Of a DNA stretch of 64,000 nt, positions 44,534 through 53,519 are shown piece by piece. Where the stretch lies: the NCBI RefSeq assembly GCF_017744115.1, contig NZ_JAGHQW010000005.1, forward strand, positions 62,001 to 126,000, read 5' to 3'. Source of the DNA: Salinisphaera sp. G21_0. Lineage in GTDB: Bacteria; Pseudomonadota; Gammaproteobacteria; Pseudomonadales; Endozoicomonadaceae. The position numbers were made by a program, and so were the translations under genes. The first letter of the stretch is position 1, and the number at the start of each line of letters is the position of its first letter. The notes under the pieces were generated by a model that saw nothing but the letters and a program-made list of their open reading frames with translations, was not told the origin of the DNA and did no database searches.

Positions 44534-45703
44534 TTAATGTCCCGTTTCCTGAAACAGCTCCCGGCCGATCAGCATACGACGGATTTCTGATGTGCCGGCA
44601 CCGATCTCATACAGTTTTGCATCCCTCAAAAGGCGTCCGGTGGGGTAGTCATTGATATAGCCATTGCCACCGAGTATCTGGATGGCCTCCAGTGCCAGTG
44701 CGGTGGCTCTTTCGGCACAGTAGAGAATAACGCCAGCCGCATCCTTGCGGGTTGTTTCGCCACGGTCACAGGCGGCAGCGACAGCATAGAGGTATGCTTT
44801 GCAGGCATTCATCTGTGTGTACATATCGGCAACCTTGCCCTGAATCAGCTGAAATTCACCGATGGACTGGCCAAACTGTTTACGGTCATGAATGTAAGGC
44901 AGAACCACATCCAGGCAGGCCTGCATGATGCCGGTGGGGCCTCCTGACAGAACCACCCGCTCGTAGTCCAGTCCGCTCATCAGCACTTCAACACCGCCAT
45001 TGAGGTTGCCCAGAATGTTCTGTGCGGGCACTTCACAGTCCTCAAAGACCAGTTCGCAGGTGTTTGAACCCCGCATGCCCAGTTTGTCCAGTTTCTGGGC
45101 CCTGGAGAATCCCGGGAAGTCCCTTTCGACAATAAAGGCGGTGATGCCACGGGATCTCTTTTCCGGTTCTGTCTTGGCATAGATCACGTAGGTGGAGGCA
45201 TCAGGACCATTAGTGATCCACATTTTGTTACCGTTCAGGATAAAGCGGTCACCTTTCTTTTCGGCCTTAAGCTTCATACTGACCACATCGGAACCGGCTT
45301 CCGGTTCACTCATGGCCAGCGCTCCAACGGCCTGGCCACTGATCAAGTCAGGCAGATATTGTTCTTTTTGCGCATCGCTACCCATCCGGAAAATCTGGTT
45401 GACACAGAGGTTGGAGTGGGCACCATAGCTGAGCCCAACGGCAGCAGAAGCCCTGCTGATCTCTTCCATGGCGATAACATGGGCAAGATACCCCATGGCT
45501 GAGCCGCCATACGGTTCAGATACGGTGATACCCAGCAAACCCATATCCCCCATTTTCTGCCAGAGATCCATGGGGAACTGGTTGGTCTGGTCGATCTCCG
45601 TGGCCCTTGGCGCAATCTCTTTTGCCGCAAACTGCCTGACCTGCTCCCTGAGCATGTCGTTGGTTTCTCCAAGGTTGAAATTCAGCTCTGAGTATTGGCT
45701 CAT
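44534..45703 (-). CDS. liuA: isovaleryl-CoA dehydrogenase
   Basis: This 389-residue FAD acyl-CoA dehydrogenase oxidises isovaleryl-CoA to 3-methylcrotonyl-CoA. The family signatures [10 protein letters not shown] and [13 protein letters not shown] are present. The active-site glutamate of isovaleryl-CoA dehydrogenases sits earlier than in other acyl-CoA dehydrogenases, and the G-L-D-Y-E-R-V segment near residue 245 fits this. It is the first structural gene after liuR. Electrons would go to electron-transfer flavoprotein, not encoded here. Confidence 0.95.
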   Translation of the reverse strand: MSQYSELNFNLGETNDMLREQVRQFAAKEIAPRATEIDQTNQFPMDLWQKMGDMGLLGITVSEPYGGSAMGYLAHVIAMEEISRASAAVGLSYGAHSNLCVNQIFRMGSDAQKEQYLPDLISGQAVGALAMSEPEAGSDVVSMKLKAEKKGDRFILNGNKMWITNGPDASTYVIYAKTEPEKRSRGITAFIVERDFPGFSRAQKLDKLGMRGSNTCELVFEDCEVPAQNILGNLNGGVEVLMSGLDYERVVLSGGPTGIMQACLDVVLPYIHDRKQFGQSIGEFQLIQGKVADMYTQMNACKAYLYAVAAACDRGETTRKDAAGVILYCAERATALALEAIQILGGNGYINDYPTGRLLRDAKLYEIGAGTSEIRRMLIGRELFQETGH

Positions 45704-45755
45704 TGGGGCTTCCTCACTTTTTATTGTTATTGCTGTGGGCGTTTTATCTAACGGT

Positions 45756-46139
45756 TTACTGTTCGCTTTCCTTCAGGGCTTTAACACAGCGCTTTCTGGC
45801 TTTGGTAAGTTCATCCTGCATTATGTGAATATCCTGAAGCTGTTGCTCAAGACGCATACTGGACGTATCAATGGCATCAAGCATTGCCCGGAGTTGCTTT
45901 TTATTTCGGGACGTCGGGTCATACAGCGCAATCAAATCTCTGGATTCAGCCAGGCTTAAACCAAGACGCTTGCCCCGGACAATAAGCTTAAGATGAACGC
46001 GGTCCTTCTTGCTATATACGCGCTGCAGACCATTACGCTTTGGGCTGAGTAGCCCCTGATCCTCATAAAAGCGTATCGCCCTGGGAGTGAGGTCAAACTC
46101 CCTGGCGAGTTCTGAAATAGTGAACGTGCTCTCGGACAT
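45756..46139 (-). CDS. liuR: MerR-family regulator of the liu operon
   Basis: This 127-residue regulator has an N-terminal MerR winged helix ([26 protein letters not shown]) followed by a long dimerisation helix. It lacks a large effector domain, as LiuR does. It is the promoter-proximal gene of the liu operon, 52 bases ahead of liuA. A palindrome that fits its operator lies 72-85 bases upstream. It probably controls the operon in response to branched-chain breakdown intermediates; this is inferred from orthologues. Confidence 0.92.
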   Translation of the reverse strand: MSESTFTISELAREFDLTPRAIRFYEDQGLLSPKRNGLQRVYSKKDRVHLKLIVRGKRLGLSLAESRDLIALYDPTSRNKKQLRAMLDAIDTSSMRLEQQLQDIHIMQDELTKARKRCVKALKESEQ

Positions 46140-46196
46140 GGTTCTGTGCTCATTATTGGCAGCGTGTTAAAGACGCTTCTTTCTAATCACGACTTG

Positions 46197-46224
46197 AGTA
46201 TAGCTTCCCCTTACGTAAACGTAA
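46197..46224 (-). promoter_or_regulatory. LiuR-type operator and -10 element
   Basis: A perfect palindrome TTACGT-N2-ACGTAA spans 46211-46224. On the minus strand a TATACT -10-like hexamer (46202-46197) lies 8 bases downstream. MerR regulators bind such dyads inside long promoter spacers. No crisp -35 hexamer was identified. Confidence 0.7.
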
Positions 46225-46331
46225 ACTTGTCTGCTGGACCCACGGACTTTTCTGGTCTGGTAACTGTTTTTTAGCGTCGATTGCTTACCAGTCAGGGTGA
46301 GGAGAGCTTCATCAGGGATATTAATATTCCT

Positions 46332-47351
46332 TCAGTCAGGGGGGGTGAAGGCGTAGGAAGAGAGGGAAGTGATGGATAATTCTGCTTTTTTTGCATTCGC
46401 TGCCAGCTCTCCTTTTTCCCTCGCTACTTTTTCACTAAAGCCTTTTTTTAAGGCTGCTCTATAGGCGTTTGATCTTGCATTACATATGGCTTTTATTGCC
46501 TTGCCTTTAGCGGTTTGGACGTATTTGGCTACACATCTGTTATTATTGGCTCTGCCTTTTTGGGATTTGGCGTATTTGGCCCTGCTAGCCTTGCCTTTAT
46601 CGGTTTTGGCGTGTTTGGCTGCACTTCTGGCATGGGCCTCCCTGCGTTTTTCGGATGTGGCATATTTGGCTTTACTTTTTGCCTGGTTTGGCCTGCGTCT
46701 TTCAAAAGTACATACACCTTTGCGCGAAACAAGCAGAGGTTCACCAGAATCGTATGGTTCAGTTACTTTCAACCAGCCAGTTTCTTTGCACGCTTGTTGT
46801 TGTGTTGCTGTATTCCATGGATCGACTACAGCCGCTGGACTCCATGATGACTGAGAAAAACTGACTGATGCATTTTTCGAGGGTAATTGCTGAGCTATTT
46901 GTTGAGAGCTTCTTGGGGTTAAATCCTTTTTTGTAAAATTATCAGCGGCTTTCCTGGTTACATCACAAGGGACAATGGCAACAAGGTCTGCCTGTACATA
47001 GAATCCGGGAAACGGTGGTTTGTTTTCAGTGGATAGTAAATAAGAAATGGAAAAATCATTAAGGGAGCGTCTGGTAGAAGTCGGCATGCCCTGATTGGTT
47101 ACGTAATTATTTATGTATCTGGCATGGGGTGAATGAACTATCTGTACATAATTGCCAGCCATACCTCGATGTGTGCTGATAGCATAAGGGTTTGCTAAAG
47201 GTGTTCCTGACAAATCCCGAAAACACGGATAAACAAAACCGAAATTTGAGCCTGCGTTAGATGTGTTCATTGAATTATAGAAATACTGAATTACCGCTTG
47301 AGACTGTCCCTTCTTTAAAAAGTTCCTCCCTGATACAGCCCAATCAATCAC
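46332..47351 (-). CDS. hypothetical protein with basic YAK/KGKA repeats
   Basis: This protein has about 339 residues from a GTG start, which is uncertain; an in-frame ATG at M-N-T-S-N-A-G is an alternative. The N-terminal ~200 residues are unrecognised, with no signal peptide. From about residue 220 come at least four copies of a ~19-residue unit, A-K-Y-A-x-S-x-K-G-R/K-A, extremely rich in Lys, Arg and Ala, followed by a helical basic tail. The basic repeats could bind nucleic acid or act as a nuclear or nucleolar targeting patch in a host. Neither role is shown by sequence alone. Confidence 0.55.
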   Translation of the reverse strand: MIDWAVSGRNFLKKGQSQAVIQYFYNSMNTSNAGSNFGFVYPCFRDLSGTPLANPYAISTHRGMAGNYVQIVHSPHARYINNYVTNQGMPTSTRRSLNDFSISYLLSTENKPPFPGFYVQADLVAIVPCDVTRKAADNFTKKDLTPRSSQQIAQQLPSKNASVSFSQSSWSPAAVVDPWNTATQQQACKETGWLKVTEPYDSGEPLLVSRKGVCTFERRRPNQAKSKAKYATSEKRREAHARSAAKHAKTDKGKASRAKYAKSQKGRANNNRCVAKYVQTAKGKAIKAICNARSNAYRAALKKGFSEKVAREKGELAANAKKAELSITSLSSYAFTPPD

Positions 47352-47470
47352 AAAAGAAGTGTGGATGGCAGATAAAAAAGTAGAGTTTAGACGACATAGA
47401 TAGCCTGCCTGGTGATATCAGGCAGGAGAAGGAATTGACACTGCTGGTCCCGGTAAAAAGTGGTTAGAAA

Positions 47471-48226
47471 CTACTTCCGGTCAAGTTTGAAAACATGCTC
47501 TGTAATTACTTGCAAACCCTGGGCCTGTTTTCGTGGTGAGGGTTTGGTGTCCCGTGTCTCAATCAGATCGATCTCGAAGTGGTCACCGTAGAGTGCTTTT
47601 ACCCGATTGGGTGGGATACTGAATGGTGGCGCTGCTGCGGCAGTATCATCATATTCAACCGTGATCAACAGAATTTGCTCAATATCCGTTGCGATGCGCA
47701 GAAGTTGTTCTATGTAGGCTTCCTGCTTGCCGGGAGGGAGTGCAACCAGTGCTGCCCGGTCATAAACAAATCTGGCCGGAATACTCTCTTCTGTCAGGGT
47801 GAAAAAATCCCCCTGAATCAGGGCTAACCGTTCGCTGGACCAGTACTCATGTTCACCGGCGGTCTGCCTTGTGTAATTGAGGTTTTGCTCGGAAAAAAAA
47901 GCATCCACGGCAATCTCGCTCAATTCGGAGCCAATAACAAAGTGTCCCTGCTTATGGAGCTCAACCATATCAAGGCTTTTGCCACACAGCGGAACGAACA
48001 CCATATCCTTTGGTACTGCGCGTATTTTGGGCCAGTGTTTAACCAGCATAGGGTTGGCCTGATCAAGATGGAAGCCAATGTTATTGTTCTGCCAATGAGA
48101 CTGCCAGTTAATCTCGTCCATTGCTATTGATATCCCGTTATCATGGTCGGACACTGAATTGGATGCTTTGCAATTACTAACCATACCGGCTGCCAGTAGG
48201 AAGATAAATAGCTGAGTGTAGTTCAT
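47471..48226 (-). CDS. tpm: thiopurine S-methyltransferase family protein with N-terminal signal peptide
   Basis: This 251-residue SAM-dependent methyltransferase has W-Q-S-H-W-Q-N-N-N-I-G-F-H, V-F-V-P-L-C-G-K-S-L-D-M, S-E-L-S-E-I-A-V, and V-Y-D-R-A-A-L-V-A-L-P. These are the characteristic strings of bacterial TPMT, which methylates thiols, selenium or tellurium compounds. Unlike normal TPMT, which is cytoplasmic, this protein starts with about 40 extra residues whose first 20 form a hydrophobic signal-like helix (T-Q-L-F-I-F-L-L-A-A-G-M-V). The start at 48226 gives that helix; a longer frame to 48298 exists. Confidence 0.85.
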   Translation of the reverse strand: MNYTQLFIFLLAAGMVSNCKASNSVSDHDNGISIAMDEINWQSHWQNNNIGFHLDQANPMLVKHWPKIRAVPKDMVFVPLCGKSLDMVELHKQGHFVIGSELSEIAVDAFFSEQNLNYTRQTAGEHEYWSSERLALIQGDFFTLTEESIPARFVYDRAALVALPPGKQEAYIEQLLRIATDIEQILLITVEYDDTAAAAPPFSIPPNRVKALYGDHFEIDLIETRDTKPSPRKQAQGLQVITEHVFKLDRK

Positions 48227-48408
48227 GATCAGCTTTACTCTCTGAAGTGGTGCATACAAGGTAGCAGAATGCCACTGGTTGTGATTGAAGGGACGCATTG
48301 AGCAGGAAGATCCACGATGGGAAATTCCCTGGCAAAGAAACTGACATCCAGGGGCAGGGTTGTGCTGTCCGATACCGGCCGCCCCCCCATTAATACCTGG
48401 CCTGTGAA

Positions 48409-48573
48409 TAAGTAGTTAACCAAATGAAATCATATTTTTCTGACTAAGTGGACAGTCACTCTGCGGCGTTGCAACTCCGGTCACATAGCTACGGCTATGC
48501 TTCCTACGTTGCGCCTTGCATAGTAACTGTCCACTTAGCCAGAAATATACGATTCCATTTGGCCAACTACTTA
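48409..48573. repeat. palindromic MITE-like element
   Basis: This element is about 165 bases long. Its two ~48-base arms (48409-48457 and 48526-48573) are near-perfect inverted copies, from TAAGTAGTTAACCAAATGAA on the left to ATTTGGCCAACTACTTA on the right. Inside is a second small palindrome around CATAGCTACGGCTATG. There is no coding capacity. A shortened copy lies at 51831-51872. Confidence 0.8.
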
Positions 48574-48605
48574 GGGTGTGAAACAGCCCGTTTTGAGCAG
48601 GTGAC

Positions 48606-49535
48606 TCAATTATTGATCACCTGTTGACAAAACTTATCCAATAAATCGGGATTTAAAACAATTTTTAATTTTTCACGTGTATCAGTAAGGCTGACTGATG
48701 GGTGGATTTTAAGCCAATCGTGTAACAAGGCGGAATTGGATTTACTCATATTTGTTACAAATATTTTCAGATCGTCATCTGCTAAATTATCAATCAGAAT
48801 GTTCCAGTCAGGTGCAATAATGAGGTCAGGGCTATCTAAATCGAAACTCTGACTACTGACATTGAAAAAATATTTGAACTGGAATGGGTCACCGCTTTTC
48901 AGAATTCCAAAGGCAATCCGCGTATCATCATAGTCATGAATATACCAGTCACTATCACAATATGAGTAAACTGTTTCTACCTCTGGCGTAGTGCCTGGCT
49001 TCAGTTTATGCTCCTTCATATTATGCTCTTTCATAATATTTGGTAACGGGATACCCTTAATATCAATATTTTTTAAATCCACGTATTCATTGCAGCTTAT
49101 ATTGTCCTCGTCCTTTGCCTCTTGGGGCTTCAGTAATAACATCAGTGCATTTTTATCTTTTTTCAATTCGGATAATTCTGCAAAAGTATGGTTGTTTTCT
49201 AATAGTTCGATAATTTCATTAATAAACTCAACAGGGAATTTTTCGTTTTGTTCAAAAACTTTGCCAGTGTTTGCAATCAATGCAGGGGTAACCTTCGGGG
49301 GGCTGGCAGCCTCATTAGATGAAACAGTACCAACGTTTTCAAATCTGGAGGTGTAATCATTCTTATCAGCTTCAGTTGAAGCTCCATCTACTTGAGAGAA
49401 ATGAGTGACAGCCCGGGTTGGGGATATATCTACACGAAAAGGGCCAAAATCGACTTGCCCGCTTTCAGTGTCTTGAGAATGTGCTCTGAAACGATTACAC
49501 GAATCAGGAGGGAGGTTGATTTTATCAAAATTCAT
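48606..49535 (-). CDS. hypothetical cytosolic protein
   Basis: This 309-residue acidic protein has no signal peptide, membrane segment or recognised domain. The N-terminal ~90 residues are Ser/Thr/Asp-rich and probably disordered; the rest looks folded. An internal direct repeat M-K-E-H-N-M-K-E-H lies near residue 170. The gene is clearly more AT-rich than its neighbours and lies between a MITE-like repeat and an AT-rich gap. That suggests recent arrival and fits an effector-type orphan. The start ATG follows AGGA. Confidence 0.5.
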   Translation of the reverse strand: MNFDKINLPPDSCNRFRAHSQDTESGQVDFGPFRVDISPTRAVTHFSQVDGASTEADKNDYTSRFENVGTVSSNEAASPPKVTPALIANTGKVFEQNEKFPVEFINEIIELLENNHTFAELSELKKDKNALMLLLKPQEAKDEDNISCNEYVDLKNIDIKGIPLPNIMKEHNMKEHKLKPGTTPEVETVYSYCDSDWYIHDYDDTRIAFGILKSGDPFQFKYFFNVSSQSFDLDSPDLIIAPDWNILIDNLADDDLKIFVTNMSKSNSALLHDWLKIHPSVSLTDTREKLKIVLNPDLLDKFCQQVINN

Positions 49536-49857
49536 TACAGCTATCCTGAAAATTTATTATCATTCTGAAATAAATATGTTGTTGATTTAATTTTGTCTAG
49601 TAACATATTACAAGAGATTAAATAACAGGGTGATTAAATCATTAAATGTTGATGAAACTTGATCTTACTTGATTGGACAAGATGTTGGGTAGGAAAGTTC
49701 ACACTCTGGGTCTAATAAATGTTGGACATAAGATAAAGAGTCATTTTCTGGCAGGCAGGAGAGGGAAAAGCTTTTCTTGCAGAAGTGGTCGGCGGTAAAC
49801 AGCTTTATCGGGATATTCCTTTTTCCTGGTTGGAGTCCCGATGCATGAATGAAGTTT
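49536..49857. other. 322-base AT-rich intergenic region
   Basis: No convincing gene was found. A leftward 95-codon frame (49665-49952) overlaps the end of the CobW-type gene and has no ribosome site or family resemblance. The right part probably holds the promoter of the AT-rich orphan. Confidence 0.4.
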
Positions 49858-50865
49858 TCAGATAATGGTTTCCTGTAGCCTGGTTTCAAAGTCATCCCAG
49901 TCCATAGGTGCGCTGCTGATGATTTCCAGGCGGCTATCTGACGTTTCTTCAATCTCTATCACACTGACAATGCCATCCTGCATATTAAAACCTTTCACCC
50001 CCTGGTCTGTTTTTGCCACTGCTTTTAATCGCTGGGCAGTTTGCGCATGAATCAGTGAGAACAGCCGGTCAAATGAAAACGAAGCGCTTTCAGAAAACAG
50101 CCAGCCACAGCTGAAATGATGCTGGCCTGTGTTCTCCTTACGGAGGAAAAGCTGGCCTTCAGGTAGCTTGAGGCCCATGGCTTCGGTGGTCTGCAGCTGA
50201 TCAGGGCTTTTCTGATGTGCATGGTGTGCTTTGGGGTTAACCGCCACACGATCACGGTGAGGAAGATCCAGCAACTCTACGGATAATGCACCTTGCTTTA
50301 CCCAGGCCGTTTCTGGTTTTGGCTCCGGCAGCTGGTCTGCAAACTGCTCAAAACGTCTGCGGTCAGTTTCGCAGGATAAGTCAGTTTTGTTGGCTACCAG
50401 AACATCGGCCAGATGAATCTGATCCCGAAAATTGTCATTCTCAAGGTATCGGGTATCTTCAAGGTTGCGCGGATCCACAAGGCAGATACTCGCTTCCGGG
50501 CTCAGAACCTCACGGTAATACTCTCCTTGCAGTGTGTTAATAATTTCCTGGGGATGGCCCAGCCCGGTGGGCTCAATCAGCAGCCGGTCCGGTTTGCTGC
50601 GGGCGATCAGCATATTAAGGCCAATCTGCATGGGTAGTCCGGCCACGCAGCACATACAGCCCCCGGGCACTTCTCGCACGAATACATCATTACGTGCCGA
50701 AGAGCCTTGTAACAGGGCACCATCAATACCGACTTCGCCAAACTCATTGACCAGCACAGCCCAGGTTTCGTTTTCCGGTTTCTGCCTGAGTAAATGCAAA
50801 ATGGCGGTGGTTTTACCGGAGCCCAGGAAGCCGGTGATCAAATTGGCAGGAATTTTTTTCTGCAT
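49858..50865 (-). CDS. CobW/YjiA-family metal-related GTPase
   Basis: This 335-residue G3E GTPase has Walker A G-F-L-G-S-G-K-T-T at the N-terminus, then V-N-E-F-G-E-V-G-I-D. The metal-binding C-M-C-C lies near residue 75 and E-P-T-G-L-G-H-P follows. N-K-T-D-L is the guanine-specificity motif. A His-rich linker (H-H-A-H-Q) and the CobW C-terminal domain follow. Family members deliver or chaperone metals such as zinc or cobalt. No cobalamin gene or Zur box was noticed nearby, so the metal is unknown. Confidence 0.9.
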   Translation of the reverse strand: MQKKIPANLITGFLGSGKTTAILHLLRQKPENETWAVLVNEFGEVGIDGALLQGSSARNDVFVREVPGGCMCCVAGLPMQIGLNMLIARSKPDRLLIEPTGLGHPQEIINTLQGEYYREVLSPEASICLVDPRNLEDTRYLENDNFRDQIHLADVLVANKTDLSCETDRRRFEQFADQLPEPKPETAWVKQGALSVELLDLPHRDRVAVNPKAHHAHQKSPDQLQTTEAMGLKLPEGQLFLRKENTGQHHFSCGWLFSESASFSFDRLFSLIHAQTAQRLKAVAKTDQGVKGFNMQDGIVSVIEIEETSDSRLEIISSAPMDWDDFETRLQETII

Positions 50866-51061
50866 TGTATTAACAGCCTTGCAATTTCAGGCAAGTGTAG
50901 CAGCCTGCTCGAGATTCTAAAAATAAGGTGTGGTCAGGAAGGGAGCAGGGCTAATTCATCATGGCCATAGCGGCAGTCAGTGTTTCCTGATTTCTCCGGG
51001 CAGTATATTGACGACCGGAGAAGGAGGTATTGAGGTTATTCCAGACCTGAGACCAGGGCCT

Positions 51062-51706
51062 TCACATCGCATACAATTTATTAATAAAGTTTTTTGTGAA
51101 CAAACCTGCCGCAATGCATTGGCGAATAAATGGTGTCAGTGGTTTTAAAGTTTGGCTAAATAGCTGTGAAAGATCCAGAAAATCCTTGCTCTCCTGAGCT
51201 GCGCCAAGACCAAATTGTTCCTTTACATAAGGTAGATTTTGACAGGTTTTAAATGAACCATCGGAGCTTATTTGATCGTGAAGTGCAAGTATAACCCTAT
51301 TTACTTTCTCCTTTGATTTTGGGCTGAAGCAGTCTTTCCCCGACCAGGAGGGTACATAATGTTTCTTTTGCCATTGGTCCCAGTTCCAATTATCGGGTTC
51401 ATTGGGGTTTCGTGCAGCGGTACTGACCTGCTGAAGTTGCGTTACAGTCAGTTGAAAACGTTCTATAAGATGATCAATCAGTGGCCTGACAATCTGGTGT
51501 GCCTGACAGTTGTTCTCCGCAGCTGCCGTTAAAACAAGAGCATCAACTTTCTGGTTAACGGTTGTTAATGACTGATTAAATGTCGCACTTTCCTGTGCCA
51601 TTTCTGCCATGACAGCATTGTAAGAGGGAGGAGCGGTATTGTAAGAGGTAGGACCGGTCAATGGTGTGGTATAAACAGTGTCATTATTTCCTGTTGGATC
51701 AAGCAT
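51062..51706 (-). CDS. hypothetical protein with a PPxY motif
   Basis: This 214-residue protein has no signal peptide. The N-terminal 30 residues are Thr/Pro/Asn-rich and contain A-P-P-S-Y-N-A, a perfect PPxY (WW-domain ligand) motif. The rest is mainly helical, with a Trp-rich patch (N-W-N-W-D-Q-W) in the middle. No family was recognised. PPxY motifs recruit eukaryotic Nedd4-type ligases, so a host-interaction role is conceivable but rests on four residues. Neighbouring repeats and AT-rich spacers mark the area as accessory. Confidence 0.5.
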   Translation of the reverse strand: MLDPTGNNDTVYTTPLTGPTSYNTAPPSYNAVMAEMAQESATFNQSLTTVNQKVDALVLTAAAENNCQAHQIVRPLIDHLIERFQLTVTQLQQVSTAARNPNEPDNWNWDQWQKKHYVPSWSGKDCFSPKSKEKVNRVILALHDQISSDGSFKTCQNLPYVKEQFGLGAAQESKDFLDLSQLFSQTLKPLTPFIRQCIAAGLFTKNFINKLYAM

Positions 51707-51830
51707 AAAAAGACCTTTTTGTTGAGACGTAGATGTTGTTGTTCAGATGAGCTGAATAACTTAATCACTCTGCACAGACAAAGAGCTTATGCTGTCGTTT
51801 AGTCTGTTTAATCCGCCAATAGTTCCCTCG

Positions 51831-51872
51831 GTAACCAAATGAAATTTACGATGCCATTTCGCCAACTGCTTA
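51831..51872. repeat. short deletion derivative of the MITE-like element
   Basis: The left tip (TAACCAAATGAAAT) is joined to the right tip (ACGAT-CCATTT-CGCCAACT-CTTA with small changes) of the 48409-48573 element, with the middle missing. Confidence 0.55.
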
Positions 51873-51976
51873 AAGCCATTAATCACGACGGGTGAGCTCC
51901 TTGTTTACCAGCCAGATAAACCGTCTGTGACATGGCAATGACTTATGCGCTGTTGCTGTCACAGCGGCAAAGGACG

Positions 51977-52654
51977 TTATACGTCGTTTTGAATATAGTT
52001 ACGTTGCGCTTTCTGGTAACGCCGGGCCTGAATAATTATCTGCATGTTTTTCAGTGTGTGATACGGTGTATCAACCACAATACTGTTGGATAACCAGGCA
52101 GGGAGAGCGCCGCCCGGCTCTGCATGCACCTGATAAACAACATCAATCTGGCCGTCTGCTGCTGGCGTAAACAACCAGAAGCCATTCATTCTGGTAATAC
52201 GTACATAATCGTTATTTGCAGGCATTTGATCATTTTTGGCCGTCAGGTCAACACGAACAACTTTGCTGGTTGCATCCTGACGGGTACGGGAGTGTACAAC
52301 GGTGTCACGATCCGATACTGGCCAGGGGGCTTTGGTGATCATATAAGTAATGGCTTCACCCCGGTCCTGGTGGTATTCGATAGCATCGATGCCACCGCAG
52401 TTATGCATCCACTCTGTTGCGACGGCAACATCTTCGATTAACGCTACCGGCGCTGTCAGCGTGGATGAAATGGTCATTTCACCACGAAACTCCCGCAGCT
52501 CTGAACCGGCAACGTTTCGGGTAAAAACTTTAATGCCTGAATCACTGTCGTCTTTTACCAGTTGCCATTCGAAGTGCTCGCTTTTCTCTTCGGCCAGAGC
52601 CAGAGTAGTCCAGGCTAACAAAACCGAGATACCACAGGTAATCAAATACTTCAT
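51977..52654 (-). CDS. secreted START-domain protein
   Basis: This 225-residue protein has a signal peptide (residues 1-21, ending L-A-L-A). The remainder is a START fold. It has W-Q-L-V-K-D-D-S-D-S-G-I-K-V-F-T-R at its beginning and P-W-P-V-S-D-R-D-T-V in the centre, and ends with a long C-terminal helix (T-P-Y-H-T-L-K-N-M). START domains bind lipids or sterols in a hydrophobic pocket. Bacterial secreted versions are common in marine gammaproteobacteria, with no defined ligand. The start follows GGAG. Confidence 0.85.
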   Translation of the reverse strand: MKYLITCGISVLLAWTTLALAEEKSEHFEWQLVKDDSDSGIKVFTRNVAGSELREFRGEMTISSTLTAPVALIEDVAVATEWMHNCGGIDAIEYHQDRGEAITYMITKAPWPVSDRDTVVHSRTRQDATSKVVRVDLTAKNDQMPANNDYVRITRMNGFWLFTPAADGQIDVVYQVHAEPGGALPAWLSNSIVVDTPYHTLKNMQIIIQARRYQKAQRNYIQNDV

Positions 52655-52920
52655 TACTGTTGCTCCATAACATTATTATTGGTGGAGAAAGTGCAATCTG
52701 TTCACGACAGGCAGCACCATTGTTGCAAAGTTAATCCACTCTGACACGGACAAAAAATACCGCCCCTTCAGGCTACATTATAAAAAGCCGTGAGATAAAA
52801 AGTCACACACCGTCATTCGGGCTTCAATTGAGTTGACCAGCACCTGATATTCAAGATCAACTACTTAGTCGATACGGCAAGTTATTGATCACTCTCTGAA
52901 CTTGTGTGTTATCTTTTGAA

Positions 52921-52967
52921 TTGGTCTGACACCATGCTTGACATAAGTCAGTATGATGTCAGGCCAA
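52921..52967. promoter_or_regulatory. palindrome upstream of the glycosidase remnant
   Basis: An inverted repeat with 11-base outer arms (TTGGTCTGACA / TGTCAGGCCAA, one mismatch) and partly paired inner bases lies 57 bases before the GH2 start. It could be an operator or a long hairpin; no regulator gene is adjacent. Confidence 0.4.
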
Positions 52968-53023
52968 ATGCCCCATGATGCGCCTTCAACGTCTCATTCC
53001 GGAAACAATAAAGGAATAATTGA

Positions 53024-53519
53024 GTGAAGAAGCATCATTTGTTGATCCCGGCTCTGTCGCTGGCCCTGATAGCCGGGTGTAACAACGACGATAACGACGA
53101 TACTTCCCCTCCAGTAATCAATCCCGAGCCCGGGTTTACCTCCCAACCCAGGGAGAGTGACCTGATCAATAATGACTGGCAATTCCGGATGGACTACATT
53201 TCCCCGGAGTCTGTCATCAGCGGTTATGATGACAGTAGCTGGGAGCAGGTCAACATTCCTCATGTCTGGGATATTGATAATGGCCAGGGCGGGGGTAGTT
53301 ATTTTTATGGGCAATCCTCCTACTCGCAAAAATCTGTTCATAGACCAACTGGTCCCGGACCAGCGTTACTACCTCGAATTTGAAGGGGCTGCACTGATCT
53401 CCACAGTCTATGTCAACGGTCAGGAAGTGGGTGAACATAACGGTGGCTTCTCCATCTTCCGTTTTGACGTCACTGACTATTTGCAGGCCGGTAATAACCA
53501 ATTAACCGTACAGGTTGAT
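53024..53519 (+). pseudogene. GH2 beta-galactosidase-like lipoprotein, 5' part (frameshifted)
   Basis: The gene begins at a GTG after AAGGAAT and encodes a lipoprotein signal (L-A-L-I-A-G-C lipobox). The N-terminal sugar-binding domain of a family 2 glycosidase follows: N-N-D-W-Q-F-R, I-P-H-V-W-D-I-D-N. The reading frame shifts by one base at an A5 run near 53330 and continues in another frame with Y-Y-L-E-F-E-G-A, V-Y-V-N-G-Q-E-V-G-E-H-N-G-G-F and F-R-F-D-V-T-D-Y. It is then cut by the IS605-type insertion at TTGAT (53515-53519). The catalytic barrel is not present anywhere in the window. Confidence 0.85.

Noticed and set aside
49665-49952. 95-codon leftward open frame after the CobW-type gene
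   Set aside because: It overlaps the CobW 3' end in another frame, has no ribosome site and resembles no family.
52855-52870. Third copy of the MITE tip (CAACTACTTAG)
   Set aside because: Only about 11 bases match, which can occur by chance.
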